Shown here: one piece after another, positions 1 to 11,431 of the stretch
Layout of the letters: every line of letters begins with the position of its first letter
Position numbering within the stretch: position 1 is the stretch's first letter
The notes under the pieces: generated by a model
What the model saw: only the letters and a program-made list of their open reading frames with translations
Databases searched by the model: none
Told to the model about the DNA's origin: nothing
Position numbers and translations under genes: made by a program
Assembly (NCBI RefSeq): GCF_013155545.1
Contig: NZ_JABJVV010000004.1
Location: forward strand, 186,001-250,000
Direction of reading: 5' to 3'
DNA from: Caenimonas soli
Lineage (GTDB): Bacteria; Pseudomonadota; Gammaproteobacteria; Burkholderiales; Burkholderiaceae_C
DNA: 64,000 nt

Positions 1-362
1 TGGCAGGGCACGAACGAGCCGATGTGGTCGCGCAGCACGCGGCGGGCCGAATCGATGACGTCGCGCTTGGTGGAGCCCACGTCCATGATCAGCATGTCGT
101 TGGTGACCAGGTGCTTGATGGCCTTGAGCGTGGCCTCGGTCGCTGAGACCGGCACCGCCAGCAACACGATGTCGGCCCCCGAAACGGCCAGCAGGGCAGA
201 CGGCGCCTCGACGTCGATCACGCCCATGGACAACGCACGTTGCGTGGTGGACGGCGATTTGCTGTAGCCGACGACGCGTTTCACCAGACCGGCGCGCTTG
301 AGCGCCAGGGCGAAAGAGCCCCCCATGAGGCCGCAGCCGATCAGACCAAGTTGCTCGAACAT
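1..362 (-). CDS. tyrA: Prephenate dehydrogenase, N-terminal part (cut by window edge)
   Basis: About 120 N-terminal codons are present; the rest lies beyond base 1. The protein opens with a Rossmann dinucleotide-binding loop, GLIGCGLMGGS (residues 6-16), and has the DVGSTK motif at residues 94-99, both usual in TyrA. The family oxidises prephenate (or arogenate) with NAD(P) on the way to tyrosine in the cytoplasm. The ATG lies 9 bases after the pheA stop on the same strand, so gyrA, pheA and tyrA look co-transcribed. Cofactor and substrate preference cannot be read from this part. Confidence 0.9.
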   Translation of the reverse strand, partial: MFEQLGLIGCGLMGGSFALALKRAGLVKRVVGYSKSPSTTQRALSMGVIDVEAPSALLAVSGADIVLLAVPVSATEATLKAIKHLVTNDMLIMDVGSTKRDVIDSARRVLRDHIGSFVPC

Positions 363-371
363 ATTTTCGTT

Positions 372-1450
372 TTAATCGCCGACGGGATAGGTGCCTAGCA
401 CCTTGTAGAAGGCACAGAGGGACTGGAGATCTTTGAGCGCCGCAGCCACATGAGGCTGCGAGGGGTGGCCTTGCACGTCGATATAGAAATAGTATTCCCA
501 CTGGCCGGATCGCGCCGGCCGCGACTCGAACCTCGTCATGGAGACACCATGCTGTTTGAGCGGGACCAGGATGTCGTGGACAGCGCCGGGCCGGTTGGGA
601 ACGGAAACCACCAGGCTGACGCAGTCGCGGCCGGAGGCCTGCGGCGCTTCCAGGGTCTGCGGCAGGCAGATTACGGCGAAGCGTGTGCGGTTGAACGGGT
701 CGTCCTGGATGGCGTGCGCTGCGATGTGCAGGCCGAATTCGCTGCCGGCGCGTTCCCCGGCGATGCCGGCCCACGCCGGGTTGGTGGCCGCCAGCCGGGC
801 GCCCTCGGCGTTGCTCGACACCGCGCGGCGCTCGGCCTTCGGCAGGTGCTTGTTCAACCAGCCCTGGCACTGCGCCAGCGCCTGGGGATGGGCCAGCACC
901 ACCTCCACGCCATCCAAGGAATTGGACAGGCGCAAAAGGTGATGGCGCACCAGCAGGCTGATCTCGCCGACGATATGAAGGGGCGAGTGCAGCAGCAGGT
1001 CGAGCGAACGCGTGACCACGCCTTCGCTGTTGTTCTCCACCGGCACCACGCCGAAATCGGCCGTGCCCGCGGTCGCCGCATGGAACACCTCGTCGAAGTT
1101 GACGCAGGGCACATGCTCGATGCTGGAGCCGAAGAACTGCACCGCGGCCTGCTCGCTGAAGGTGCCGGCCGGGCCCAGGTAGGCCACGCGCTGCGGCGCT
1201 TCCAACGCCCGGCAGGCCGACATGATTTCGCGCCAGATGGTCGCGACGTTGCTTGCCTTCAGCGGCCCCGGGTTGGCGGCCTGAAGGCCGTTGATGACCT
1301 GGGCCTCGCGGTCGGGGCGGAACACGGTCGAGCCTTCCGCGCGTTTGAGGTCCCCGACCTCGTTGGCCAGTGCCGCCCGGCGATTGAGGGCGGCCAGCAG
1401 TTCGCGATCGACGGCATCGATCTCGTTGCGCAGCTGGGCCAGGTCCTTTT

Positions 1451-1454
<4 letters not shown>
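372..1454 (-). CDS. pheA: Bifunctional chorismate mutase / prephenate dehydratase (P-protein)
   Basis: 360 residues, the usual P-protein length. An AroQ-type chorismate mutase helix bundle spans about residues 1-85. The prephenate dehydratase domain starts near residue 89 ([14 protein letters not shown]) and holds the catalytic NRTRF motif. A C-terminal ACT domain, with GAVHDIL and ESRP elements, is the site of phenylalanine feedback inhibition in this family. The protein makes phenylpyruvate from chorismate. Its ATG overlaps the gyrA stop by 4 bases, indicating translational coupling. In many Burkholderiales serC sits between gyrA and pheA; here it does not. Confidence 0.97.
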
Positions 1455-4084
<2,630 letters not shown>

Positions 4085-4202
4085 TAGGAGGAGGCTGAGG
4101 CGGCGCGAAGCCTTTGATTTTACGTTGAAGGGCCATGTCGCGAACCCGCAACAAAATGGGCTGAATGAGGTTTTGTCCTACGTGGCTTGCACGCCTTATG
4201 CG

Positions 4203-4230
4203 TTGATTGTGTAAGGACGTGTGGCACAAT
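4203..4230 (+). promoter_or_regulatory. Candidate sigma-70 promoter of the ompA-family gene
   Basis: TTGATT at 4203-4208 and CACAAT at 4225-4230 are separated by 16 bases and lie about 85 bases upstream of the ompA ATG. This implies an untranslated leader of roughly 75 bases, which is common for abundant outer-membrane proteins. The assignment is by eye and no start site has been mapped. Confidence 0.45.
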
Positions 4231-4313
4231 AAGTTTGACGCTTTTGGTGATGGTCACCTTAAGCGTAGTATTTTCGCAGCGCGGCTGCGGCTTTTTCCCC
4301 GAAGAGGAGAACC

Positions 4314-4988
4314 ATGAAGAAACTGAATAAAGTGGCGCTGATGTTTGCAGCCGCTGCGTTGGCAACCGCCGCAGGTGCGCAAACTCGCGTTACGGCAGCC
4401 GACGGCGGCAACCGTATCGACAACTGGGTCAATGCATCCGGCGACCTGGTGTGGAAGAACGGCACCAACGAACTGTGCTGGCGCAATTCCAACTGGACGC
4501 CTGCCACCGCCGCCAAGGGCTGTGATGGTGCCCTGGTCGCCGCTGCTCCGGCTCCCGCTCCCGTGGCAGCCGCCCCGGCGCCGGCCGTGACTCCTCCGGC
4601 TCCCGCTCCGGCTCCCCAGCCGCCGGCCGCCACCAAGGTGACCTACGCCGCTGACGCTTTCTTCGACTTCGACAAGTCTGTGCTCAAGCCTGAAGGCAAG
4701 GCCAAGCTCGACGACCTGGTCGGCAAGGTCAAGGATATTAACCTGGAAGTTATCATCGCCGTCGGCCATACCGACTCGGTGGGCTCCGATACCTACAACC
4801 AGAAGCTGTCCGTGCGCCGCGCTGAAGCCGTCAAGGCTTACCTGGTGTCCAAGGGCATCGAAAAGAACCGCGTGTACACCGAAGGCAAGGGCGAGAAGCA
4901 GCCTGTGGCCGACAACAAGACCGCCGAAGGCCGCGCCAAGAACCGCCGCGTGGAAATCGAAGTGGTCGGCACCCGCGCCAACCGCTAA
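4314..4988 (+). CDS. OmpA-family outer membrane / peptidoglycan-anchoring protein
   Basis: 224 residues with a Sec signal peptide (cleavage near AGA-QT, about residue 22). A short N-terminal region contains two Cys that could pair. A flexible Ala/Pro hinge (about residues 80-105) leads to a C-terminal OmpA domain (about 108-220). That domain carries the peptidoglycan-binding signature GHTDSVG, followed by [12 protein letters not shown], with the diaminopimelate-contacting Asp and Arg. There is no eight-stranded barrel, so it resembles the short OmpA-like proteins of beta-proteobacteria. A good ribosome site (GAGGAG) precedes the ATG and a strong terminator follows, so it is probably monocistronic and highly expressed. 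Confidence 0.93.
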   Translation: MKKLNKVALMFAAAALATAAGAQTRVTAADGGNRIDNWVNASGDLVWKNGTNELCWRNSNWTPATAAKGCDGALVAAAPAPAPVAAAPAPAVTPPAPAPAPQPPAATKVTYAADAFFDFDKSVLKPEGKAKLDDLVGKVKDINLEVIIAVGHTDSVGSDTYNQKLSVRRAEAVKAYLVSKGIEKNRVYTEGKGEKQPVADNKTAEGRAKNRRVEIEVVGTRANR

Positions 4989-5006
4989 ATCCTTGGCGAT
5001 TCCAGA

Positions 5007-5033
5007 AAAAGCCCCGGCGACGGGGCTTTTTTT
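5007..5033 (+). terminator. Rho-independent terminator after the ompA-family gene
   Basis: The arms AAAAGCCCCG (5007-5016) and CGGGGCTTTT (5021-5030) close on a GCGA tetraloop and run into a T tract. It begins 18 bases after the stop codon and separates this gene from ubiG. Confidence 0.93.
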
Positions 5034-5053
5034 ATGGCTACCATCGGGTCTCC

Positions 5054-5764
5054 ATGACCGAGACAACCGTAAACGCTGACCCGGCCGAACTGGCCAAGTT
5101 TTCCGAGCTCGCCCACCGCTGGTGGGATCCCGAGAGCGAGTTCCGCCCGCTGCACCAGATCAACCCGCTGCGGCTGGAGTGGATCCAGTCGCACCTGCCC
5201 CTGGCGGGCAAGCGCGTGCTGGACGTGGGCTGCGGGGGCGGCATCCTCTCCGACTCCATGGCCCGCAAGGGCGCCCAGGTGCTGGGCATCGACCTGGCGG
5301 CAAAAGCCTTGAAGGTCGCGCAATTGCACGCTCTGGAAGCGCAAACGCCGAATGTCGCCTACCGCGAGGTCAGCGTCGAGGCGCTCGCCGCCGAAGAGCC
5401 TGGCTCATTCGATGCCGTCACCTGCATGGAGATGCTGGAGCATGTGCCCGATCCCGGCTCGGTGGTGCGCGCCTGCAGCCGGCTGGTGAAGCCGGGCGGC
5501 TGGGTGTTTTTCTCCACCATCAACCGCAACCCTAAATCTTTCGTTTTTGCCATCGTGGGCGCGGAGTACCTGCTCAACCTGCTTCCCCGGGGCACCCACG
5601 AGTACCTGAAATTCATCCGGCCCAGTGAGCTGGCCGCTCACGCTCGCACGGCCGGCCTTGAGCTGGTGCACACGCGCGGCATGGAATACAACCCGCTCAC
5701 ACGCCGCTATTGGCTGTCGGGCGACACCAGCGTGAACTACATGTTCGCCACGCAGAGGGCCTGA
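5054..5764 (+). CDS. ubiG: Ubiquinone biosynthesis O-methyltransferase
   Basis: 236 residues, typical for UbiG. The N-terminus ([17 protein letters not shown]) is the family's hallmark start. The SAM-binding motif VLDVGCGGG is at residues 55-63 and [11 protein letters not shown] follows. UbiG performs both O-methylation steps in ubiquinone synthesis, using S-adenosylmethionine. Its stop overlaps the start of gph (ATGA-type, 1-base step), the ubiG-gph coupling often seen in proteobacteria. Confidence 0.97.
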   Translation: MTETTVNADPAELAKFSELAHRWWDPESEFRPLHQINPLRLEWIQSHLPLAGKRVLDVGCGGGILSDSMARKGAQVLGIDLAAKALKVAQLHALEAQTPNVAYREVSVEALAAEEPGSFDAVTCMEMLEHVPDPGSVVRACSRLVKPGGWVFFSTINRNPKSFVFAIVGAEYLLNLLPRGTHEYLKFIRPSELAAHARTAGLELVHTRGMEYNPLTRRYWLSGDTSVNYMFATQRA

Positions 5765-6438
5765 TGTTCAGTGATATCCGTGCGGTGCTGTTCGACCTCG
5801 ACGGCACCCTGATCGACAGTGCGCCGGACCTGGGAGTGGCGGCCGACAAGATGCGGCTGGATCGCGGCCTGCCATCCCTGCCGCTCGAGCGCTACCGTCC
5901 CATGGCCGGCGCCGGCGCGCGTGGCATGTTGGGCGTGGCTTTCGGCATCACGCCCGAGCATCCCGACTACCCCGCGCTACGGGAGGAGTTCTTCGCCAAC
6001 TACGAAAACTGCATGACCGAGCGAACCTATGTTTTCCAGGGCATTGCCGAGCTCATCGCCCAACTGCTGGGCCAGGGCCTGGCCTGGGGTGTGGTGACGA
6101 ACAAGTCGATGCGCTTCACCCAGCCGCTGACGCAACGCATGAGCTTGTTCGCCACTGCCTCGGCCGTGGTCGGCGGGGACAGCACCCCGCACGCAAAGCC
6201 CCATCCCGCCCCTTTGCTGGAGGCAGCGCGGCAGTTGCGGCTCGATCCGGCTCGCTGTATCTACGTGGGGGACGACGAGCGCGATGTGGCCGCCGGCTTG
6301 GCGGCCGGCATGGGCACCGTGGCCGCCACTTACGGCTACCTCGGCAGTAACGCCGACACCATGCTCTGGGGGGCTCATGCCCACATTCATTCACCGCTTG
6401 AATTGCTGGCGCTCTTGAAATCACAGCGGCAGGCGTAA
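5764..6438 (+). CDS. gph: Phosphoglycolate phosphatase, HAD superfamily
   Basis: 224 residues from the ATG that overlaps the ubiG stop. An in-frame start further upstream would run through ubiG and is not supported. HAD motif I is FDLDGTLID (nucleophile D11, acid D13), with TNKS as motif II and a VGDDERD motif III/IV. The family dephosphorylates 2-phosphoglycolate formed during DNA repair or oxygenase side reactions. The 3' end of the gene carries the probable ssrA promoter. Substrate specificity inside the HAD family is inferred from the ubiG neighbour and motif spacing. Confidence 0.92.
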   Translation: MFSDIRAVLFDLDGTLIDSAPDLGVAADKMRLDRGLPSLPLERYRPMAGAGARGMLGVAFGITPEHPDYPALREEFFANYENCMTERTYVFQGIAELIAQLLGQGLAWGVVTNKSMRFTQPLTQRMSLFATASAVVGGDSTPHAKPHPAPLLEAARQLRLDPARCIYVGDDERDVAAGLAAGMGTVAATYGYLGSNADTMLWGAHAHIHSPLELLALLKSQRQA

Positions 6439-6441
6439 AAT
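6415..6441 (+). promoter_or_regulatory. Candidate ssrA promoter inside the gph 3' end
   Basis: TTGAAA (6415-6420) and TAAAAT (6436-6441) lie 15 bases apart, and the mature tmRNA 5' end follows 9 bases downstream. The -10 box overlaps the gph stop codon. Spacing is slightly short of the 16-18 ideal, so the exact -35 is uncertain. Confidence 0.5.
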
Positions 6442-6450
6442 ACGAGGCTT

Positions 6451-6836
6451 GGGGCTGCACTGGTTTCGACGTGGGTTCGGACGCGTGGCAGGGCATGTCG
6501 AGCTGAATGTGCTCGTAAAACAGATTCAAACAAACTAACTGCAAACGACGAACGTTTCGCACTCGCCGCTTAATTGCCGGTGAGCTTTGCAACAGCAGGC
6601 CTATGGGCTGGGCAAGGGGTCTTTAGCGCAAGTTAAGGGCTCCCGGCTGCAAAGATAATTTCATAGGCTGGTTTCGTGTCGGGTAACTTGGCACGGAACG
6701 AGAAAAGAGGTTACTGGCGTCTTGTATAGCGTGCCGCTGCGCGATACAGGAGGCGAGACTCAATCAGACGGCTACACATGTAGAACTGTGCGAAGAAGGC
6801 TTGCGGACGCGGGTTCAATTCCCGCCAGCTCCACCA
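6451..6836 (+). ncRNA. ssrA: tmRNA (transfer-messenger RNA)
   Basis: The 5' end GGGGCTGCACTGGTTTCGAC and the 3' end, with a T-arm-like GGTTCAATTCC and CAGCTCCACCA, pair as the alanyl acceptor stem; CCA is encoded. Length is 386 bases, normal for single-piece tmRNA. The internal reading frame (6541-6573) encodes the tag ANDERFALAA, the usual beta-proteobacterial type. tmRNA with SmpB frees ribosomes stalled on broken mRNAs and marks the products for proteolysis. A strong terminator follows. ssrA 3' ends are favourite integration sites, and an accessory sugar locus begins right after it. Confidence 0.98.
6541..6573 (+). other. tmRNA proteolysis-tag reading frame
   Basis: The resume codon GCA starts a ten-residue tag, ANDERFALAA, ended by TAA. 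The ALAA tail is the ClpXP/ClpAP recognition element of SsrA tags. It is not an independent gene. Confidence 0.95.
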
Positions 6837-6848
6837 CTACAGCGGACA

Positions 6849-6885
6849 AGGGCCGCCGGGAATCTGTTCCTGGCGGCCCTTTTTC
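6849..6885 (+). terminator. Rho-independent terminator of ssrA
   Basis: The arms AGGGCCGCC (6849-6857) and GGCGGCCCT (6872-6880) are perfectly complementary, with further pairing towards a small loop, and are followed by a T run. It isolates ssrA from the sugar locus downstream. Confidence 0.95.
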
Positions 6886-7010
6886 CTTGGCAAATATCCG
6901 GACATCTGTACTAGCACAAGGAGGACAAAACTCCTGTATCCAAGGCATGCGCGGGGTGCACATTTCATGGGTATGAAGCTGCTTTGCGGCCAGCGGAGGC
7001 ACAACGCGTC

Positions 7011-7799
7011 ATGAAGGTCGTCCTGTTTTGCGGAGGGCTCGGCATGCGCATTCGCGATGCCGAGAACCTGCCCAAGCCGATGGTGCAAATCGGCTTGCGG
7101 CCCTTGCTGTGGCATGTGATGAAGTACTACGCCCACTTCGGCCACAAGGATTTCATCCTCTGCCTGGGACACCGGGCCGACGCCATCAAGAACTACTTCC
7201 TCAACTACAACGAGTGCATCTCCAACGACTTCATCCTGTCCGCAGGGGGCAAGAACCTGGAGCTCATAAGCAGCGACATCGAGGACTGGCGCATCACTTT
7301 CGCGTACACCGGGATCAATTCCAATATTGGACAGAGATTGAAGGCGGTGGAGAAGTATCTGGAAGGGGAGACCGAGTTCCTGGCCAATTACAGCGACGGC
7401 CTCACGGACCTGCCGTTGCCCCAGCAACTGGAACACTTCCGCCGGCAGGGCAAGGTGGCGAGCTTCCTGTGCGTGCGGCCGAACCTGAGTTATCACGTCG
7501 TTTCACTCCAGGAGGGTACCAACCTCGTGGCTGACATCCATGCCATCGACAACGGCGATGTGCGCGTCAACGGCGGCTTTTTCATCTTCAAGAAAGAGAT
7601 ATTCAACTACATAGGGGACAAGGAAGAACTGGTCGAGCAGCCGTTCCACAGGCTGCTCCAGGAGCGGCAGTTGATGGGCTATCCCTACGACGGCTTCTGG
7701 GCCAGCATGGACACTTTCAAGGACAGGCAGCAGCTGGAAAGCCTGTACGCGACCGGGGCCGCCCCGTGGGAAGTGTGGAGAACCAATGGCAAGGGCTAA
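7011..7799 (+). CDS. Sugar-1-phosphate nucleotidyltransferase, glucose-1-phosphate cytidylyltransferase-like
   Basis: 262 residues from the ATG preceded by GGAGG; an in-frame start 27 bases upstream is less likely. The nucleotide-binding loop GGLGMRIRD (residues 8-16) and PKPMVQIG (21-28) define a sugar nucleotidyltransferase. YSDGLTDL, VNGGFF and GFWASMDTFKDR match RfbF-type cytidylyltransferases, which charge glucose-1-phosphate with CTP. It is the first gene of the plus half of the sugar locus, 125 bases after the ssrA terminator. The first product is therefore probably a CDP-hexose, but the nucleotide and sugar are inferred. Confidence 0.85.
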   Translation: MKVVLFCGGLGMRIRDAENLPKPMVQIGLRPLLWHVMKYYAHFGHKDFILCLGHRADAIKNYFLNYNECISNDFILSAGGKNLELISSDIEDWRITFAYTGINSNIGQRLKAVEKYLEGETEFLANYSDGLTDLPLPQQLEHFRRQGKVASFLCVRPNLSYHVVSLQEGTNLVADIHAIDNGDVRVNGGFFIFKKEIFNYIGDKEELVEQPFHRLLQERQLMGYPYDGFWASMDTFKDRQQLESLYATGAAPWEVWRTNGKG

Positions 7800-7826
7800 C
7801 GACAAACGGCGCCGCAGGGGGCCCCT

Positions 7827-8504
7827 ATGCTGCAGCTAGGCCTGCCACGCGATCCGGCGGCGCCCCTCACCCTGTTGTGCCTGGGGGCCCACTCGGACGA
7901 CATTGAAATCGGTTGCGGCGGGACCGTTCTGCAGTTGCTTTCCGCCCGTTCCAATCTGCGCGTGGTGTGGGTGGTGTTCAGTTCCGCCGGCGAGCGCGAG
8001 AGGGAAGCTCGTACCAGTGCGTCGCTCTTTCTCCAGCAGGCCAGAGCGCAAGAGGTCATCGTGATGAACTTCCGCGACGGATTCTTCCCGTACCAGGGGG
8101 CGGATATCAAGGAGTCCTTCGAGGAGCTCAAGATAAATGTCGATCCGGACCTGATCTTCACCCACTATCGCGATGACCGGCACCAGGACCATCGCACCAT
8201 CAGCGAACTGACCTGGAACACATGGCGCCGGCATCTGATCCTGGAATACGAGATTCCGAAGTACGACGGTGACCTGGGCGCTCCAAATTGTTTCGTGCCT
8301 CTCAAGAAGGAAGTTTGCGCACGCAAGATCAAGAACATCTGCGATGTGTTCAAGAGCGAAAGCAACAAGGCATGGATGACCGAAGATACCTTTCGGGCAA
8401 TCTTGCGGTTGCGCGGGGTCGAGTGCGCTGCCCCGGACCAATATGCCGAGGCGTTCTATTGCCGAAAGCTTATTCTTGGGACAGAACTCAGCAATGAGAA
8501 CTGA
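7827..8504 (+). CDS. PIG-L / LmbE-type zinc N-deacetylase
   Basis: 225 residues. The zinc motif near the N-terminus is AHSDDIEIG (residues 21-29), a variant of the canonical HPDDE. The second motif, HQDH, within DDRHQDHRTIS, supplies the remaining histidines. Members remove acetyl groups from N-acetylated sugars or other acetamides. The gene lies 27 bases after the cytidylyltransferase-like gene and is co-directional, so it probably acts on a sugar or glycan of the same pathway. The actual substrate cannot be read from the sequence. Confidence 0.85.
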   Translation: MLQLGLPRDPAAPLTLLCLGAHSDDIEIGCGGTVLQLLSARSNLRVVWVVFSSAGEREREARTSASLFLQQARAQEVIVMNFRDGFFPYQGADIKESFEELKINVDPDLIFTHYRDDRHQDHRTISELTWNTWRRHLILEYEIPKYDGDLGAPNCFVPLKKEVCARKIKNICDVFKSESNKAWMTEDTFRAILRLRGVECAAPDQYAEAFYCRKLILGTELSNEN

Positions 8505-8572
8505 CACACGAACGCACGTGTCTGAGCTACGATCACAGCGGATTTGACAAACGCCACAGGGAGTCATCGCAA

Positions 8573-9610
8573 ATGAGGCTGCTCGTCAGCGGAGTCGAGG
8601 GCTACATCGGCTGTCTTCTCGCACCGTTGCTGCAGGCACGCGGGCACGAGGTTGTCGGGCTGGATACCGGGTACTACCGCGATGGCTGGTTGTTCAGCGA
8701 TCGCAAATTGATACCGGGATTTCCGCGCACCATCAATCGCGACATACGCGAGATCCAGCTGGGCGATGTGCAGGGAGTGGACGCCATCGTGCACATGGCA
8801 GAGCTGTCCAATGATCCGCTGGGCGAGAACAATCCCGAGCTGACGTACGAGATCAATCACCGGGCTTCGGTTCGGCTTGCCGAGCTGGCGCGGGACGCCG
8901 GTGTGAAGCGGTTCGTCTACACGTCTTCCTGCAGTGTCTACGGTGTCGCCGATGGCGCGGAGCCCATGAACGAGCGCTCGCCCACCAGTCCGCAGACCGC
9001 GTACGCCAGGTGCAAGACACTGGTCGAGCGCGACGTCGGCGCCATGGCTTCGTCCACCTTCTCGCCGACGTTCCTGCGCAACGCAACTGCCTACGGCGCG
9101 TCACCGAGGATGCGCTTCGATATCGTGTTGAACAATCTCTGCGGTGTCGCCGCCACGACGGGCCGGATCGTCATGACGAGCGATGGCTCGCCCTGGCGGC
9201 CGCTGGTGCATGTGCTGGACATCTGCGAGGCGATCGCCTGCGTCCTCGAAGCGCCGCGGGAGGCGGTCCACGGTGAGGTATTCAACGTCGGCCATGACGC
9301 CGACAACTACCAGGTTCGCGAGATCGCGCAGATCGTCGCGCAGGCTTATCCCGGCTGCCAGCTGTCGTACGGTCCCCCCGGGGGCGACAATCGCAGCTAC
9401 CGGGTCAGCTTTGCCAAGATCCGCGACCGGCTGCCCGGCTTTCGTTGTGCCTGGGATGCGCGCAAAGGGGCCCAGCAGCTCCATGACGTATTCGAACGCA
9501 TCGCCATCGACTCGGCTGTATTCAACGCCCGGCCTTTCACACGCCTGAAGCAGATCAAGTATTTGAGCGTGTCCGGACAGGTCGATGAACGGCTCTTCTG
9601 GCGGTATTGA
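8573..9610 (+). CDS. NAD-dependent epimerase/dehydratase (extended SDR)
   Basis: 345 residues with the NAD-binding loop GVEGYIG (residues 7-13). The catalytic Tyr-Lys pair is Y144 and K148 in YARCK, and SSCSVYG supplies the conserved serine. These enzymes oxidise C4 of nucleotide sugars to epimerise, dehydrate or reduce them. In this locus it is the only candidate for a 4,6-dehydratase or 4-epimerase acting on the charged sugar. It sits between the deacetylase and the glycosyltransferase with 68 and 13 bases of spacing. Which of the SDR reactions it performs is unknown. Confidence 0.85.
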   Translation: MRLLVSGVEGYIGCLLAPLLQARGHEVVGLDTGYYRDGWLFSDRKLIPGFPRTINRDIREIQLGDVQGVDAIVHMAELSNDPLGENNPELTYEINHRASVRLAELARDAGVKRFVYTSSCSVYGVADGAEPMNERSPTSPQTAYARCKTLVERDVGAMASSTFSPTFLRNATAYGASPRMRFDIVLNNLCGVAATTGRIVMTSDGSPWRPLVHVLDICEAIACVLEAPREAVHGEVFNVGHDADNYQVREIAQIVAQAYPGCQLSYGPPGGDNRSYRVSFAKIRDRLPGFRCAWDARKGAQQLHDVFERIAIDSAVFNARPFTRLKQIKYLSVSGQVDERLFWRY

Positions 9611-9623
9611 GTCGTCCCATCCG

Positions 9624-10688
9624 ATGAGACCGAGGATCGTCTTTCTGGTGATGTCGGCCGTCAGCAAGCCGGCGACGATAGAGCAACTCGCCCGTGCCCT
9701 GGCGCCCCACCTCGTGCTGGTCCATCACGATTTCTCGCAGACGCCCAACTTCCCGCTCACGGCTCCGAACGTGCGGTTCGTGCCGAATCCCAAGCAGACC
9801 GGTTGGGCCGTGTTCGGATTCGTCGAAGGAATCTTCCATTCGTTGCAGTACGCGATGGCGAACATCGACTTCGATTATTTGCAGCTGCTTAGCCCGACGT
9901 GCCTGCCCATCAAGCCCCTCGAACAGTTCGAGGCGCACGTGTCGGGAGGCGCGGATGCCCATTTCGACTGCATCGATCTGCTGGGTGACCGCGATGCCTT
10001 GATGTCGGTCGGTTATCGGGCATTGACGCCCGAGAGGTCATTCCGCCACCGGGTAGTGAGATTCCTGTCGCTTTCGTACTTCGGCGCGACGTCCGGCCGG
10101 CGAGACGAGGCCGGAATCTGGCTGCGAAGCGGCGCCGGCAGGGGGGTCATGCCATGGATTGCGTTTGCCACCGTCAAGGCGCTTTCCCGGCCATGGATAG
10201 GGCGCCATATCTTCGATGAATCGTTTCGTCCGTATTACGGAACGACCTGGTTCGGCGCGCGCCGCAACGTCATCGGTGGCATGGTGGACATGTTTTCCCG
10301 ACCCGCTGTCCACGACTATTTCAGCCGCCTGCGGATTTCCGACGAATTCCTCATCCCTACGCTGCTGATGCACCTGGGGCCGCGCAAGGGGCCCATGAAC
10401 CATTTCATCCAGAAATACGACGACGCCCACCCGGGCGAATTCCATGAGGAGCACTTCGAACAACTCAGGAGATCCGACGCCTTTTTTGCCCGCAAGTTTG
10501 CGGACAATCCGGCGGCGCCTGCTCGCGTGAAGGTGCTGCGTGAATTGGCCGCGACCGACGCCTTCACGCCATCGGACCTGCCCCTTGCTTCGCCGCCTCC
10601 GGCACGCGCCCCACAGGAAGACATCAGGAAAGAAACCTCGGGCGCAAGGGGTACGCCCTGGGTTTCGCCAAGCAGGCCCGCCACCTGA
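9624..10688 (+). CDS. Core-2/I-branching-type (GT14-like) glycosyltransferase
   Basis: 354 residues from the ATG chosen here. An in-frame GTG-region start at 9585 would overlap the epimerase by 26 bases and has a somewhat better upstream purine stretch, so the start is uncertain. The N-terminal IVFLVMSAV and the central DFDYLQLLSPTCLPIKP resemble the branching-enzyme family PF02485, whose bacterial members transfer a sugar onto a glycan. The C-terminal 40 residues are Pro/Ala-rich and look disordered. It closes the plus half-operon and probably attaches the modified sugar. No signal peptide is seen. Confidence 0.7.
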   Translation: MRPRIVFLVMSAVSKPATIEQLARALAPHLVLVHHDFSQTPNFPLTAPNVRFVPNPKQTGWAVFGFVEGIFHSLQYAMANIDFDYLQLLSPTCLPIKPLEQFEAHVSGGADAHFDCIDLLGDRDALMSVGYRALTPERSFRHRVVRFLSLSYFGATSGRRDEAGIWLRSGAGRGVMPWIAFATVKALSRPWIGRHIFDESFRPYYGTTWFGARRNVIGGMVDMFSRPAVHDYFSRLRISDEFLIPTLLMHLGPRKGPMNHFIQKYDDAHPGEFHEEHFEQLRRSDAFFARKFADNPAAPARVKVLRELAATDAFTPSDLPLASPPPARAPQEDIRKETSGARGTPWVSPSRPAT

Positions 10689-10702
10689 AATGGCGCACTT
10701 GT

Positions 10703-11431
10703 TCAGTAAGATTTCACGAGCGGCCGCATACTGATTTCGGTGATCTCGATGGTACGCGGCAGAGTCAAGGCGTGGATGGCCACCGCGGCCACGTCCTCTG
10801 GCTGCATGAGCAACTCCGGCTGGTATGCCTTGCCCTCCGTAGCATGAAGGGCGGCCTGCATCGGGCTTGCCGTGCGGCCCAGGAACAGGCTGAGTACCCG
10901 CACGCCGGCCGGATTGACTTCTTCCCGCAAGCTGTCCGCGACCGCCTTCAGTGCGTGCTTGCTGGCCGCGTACTGGCTTGCATTCGCCTTGGCTGCATAT
11001 CCGGCGCTCGAGTTCAGGAACAAGACCTGTCCCTGTCGTGATTTGAGCGCCGGCAAGAGTCCCTGGGTCAAGACATAGGGCGCGCGTACGTTGGTTTTGT
11101 AGTGGCTGTCCAAGCGGTCGGCAGCTGCGGATTCGAGCGGACCCAACCATATGACCCCGGCGCCATGCACAAGGATATCGACGGCCTGAACATCACGCTT
11201 GATGGCTGCAATGAGCTCGTCGACTTCGTGGTCCACCGACAGATCGGCCTGAAAACAGTGGTGGCGTCCCGCCTTCCCTTTGGCGGCGTCGACTACCGAT
11301 TGCAAGGTCTCCAACTTTCGGCCGACCAGGCAGAGGCTCGCGCCCTGTGCAGCGAGTTCCAACGCGATCGCCTTGCCAATCCCGCTGCTTGCGCCGGTCA
11401 CTACGGCAACCTGATTTTCCAGTGTGTTCAT
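10703..11431 (-). CDS. Short-chain dehydrogenase/reductase
   Basis: 242 residues, classical SDR. TGASSGIG (residues 12-19) binds NAD(P), VHGAG replaces the usual NNAG, and S142, Y154 and K158 (YAASK) form the active site. It is the last gene of the minus half of the sugar locus, overlaps the DUF4910 gene by 4 bases, and ends 14 bases from the convergent glycosyltransferase. Context suggests reduction or oxidation of a keto-sugar intermediate. Classical SDRs act on many substrates, so this is inference. Confidence 0.85.
   Translation of the reverse strand: MNTLENQVAVVTGASSGIGKAIALELAAQGASLCLVGRKLETLQSVVDAAKGKAGRHHCFQADLSVDHEVDELIAAIKRDVQAVDILVHGAGVIWLGPLESAAADRLDSHYKTNVRAPYVLTQGLLPALKSRQGQVLFLNSSAGYAAKANASQYAASKHALKAVADSLREEVNPAGVRVLSLFLGRTASPMQAALHATEGKAYQPELLMQPEDVAAVAIHALTLPRTIEITEISMRPLVKSY

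Noticed and set aside
6919-6935. AGGAG...CTCCT hairpin between ssrA and the sugar locus
   Set aside because: Only five base pairs with a 7-base loop and no T run; not convincing as a terminator or regulatory site.
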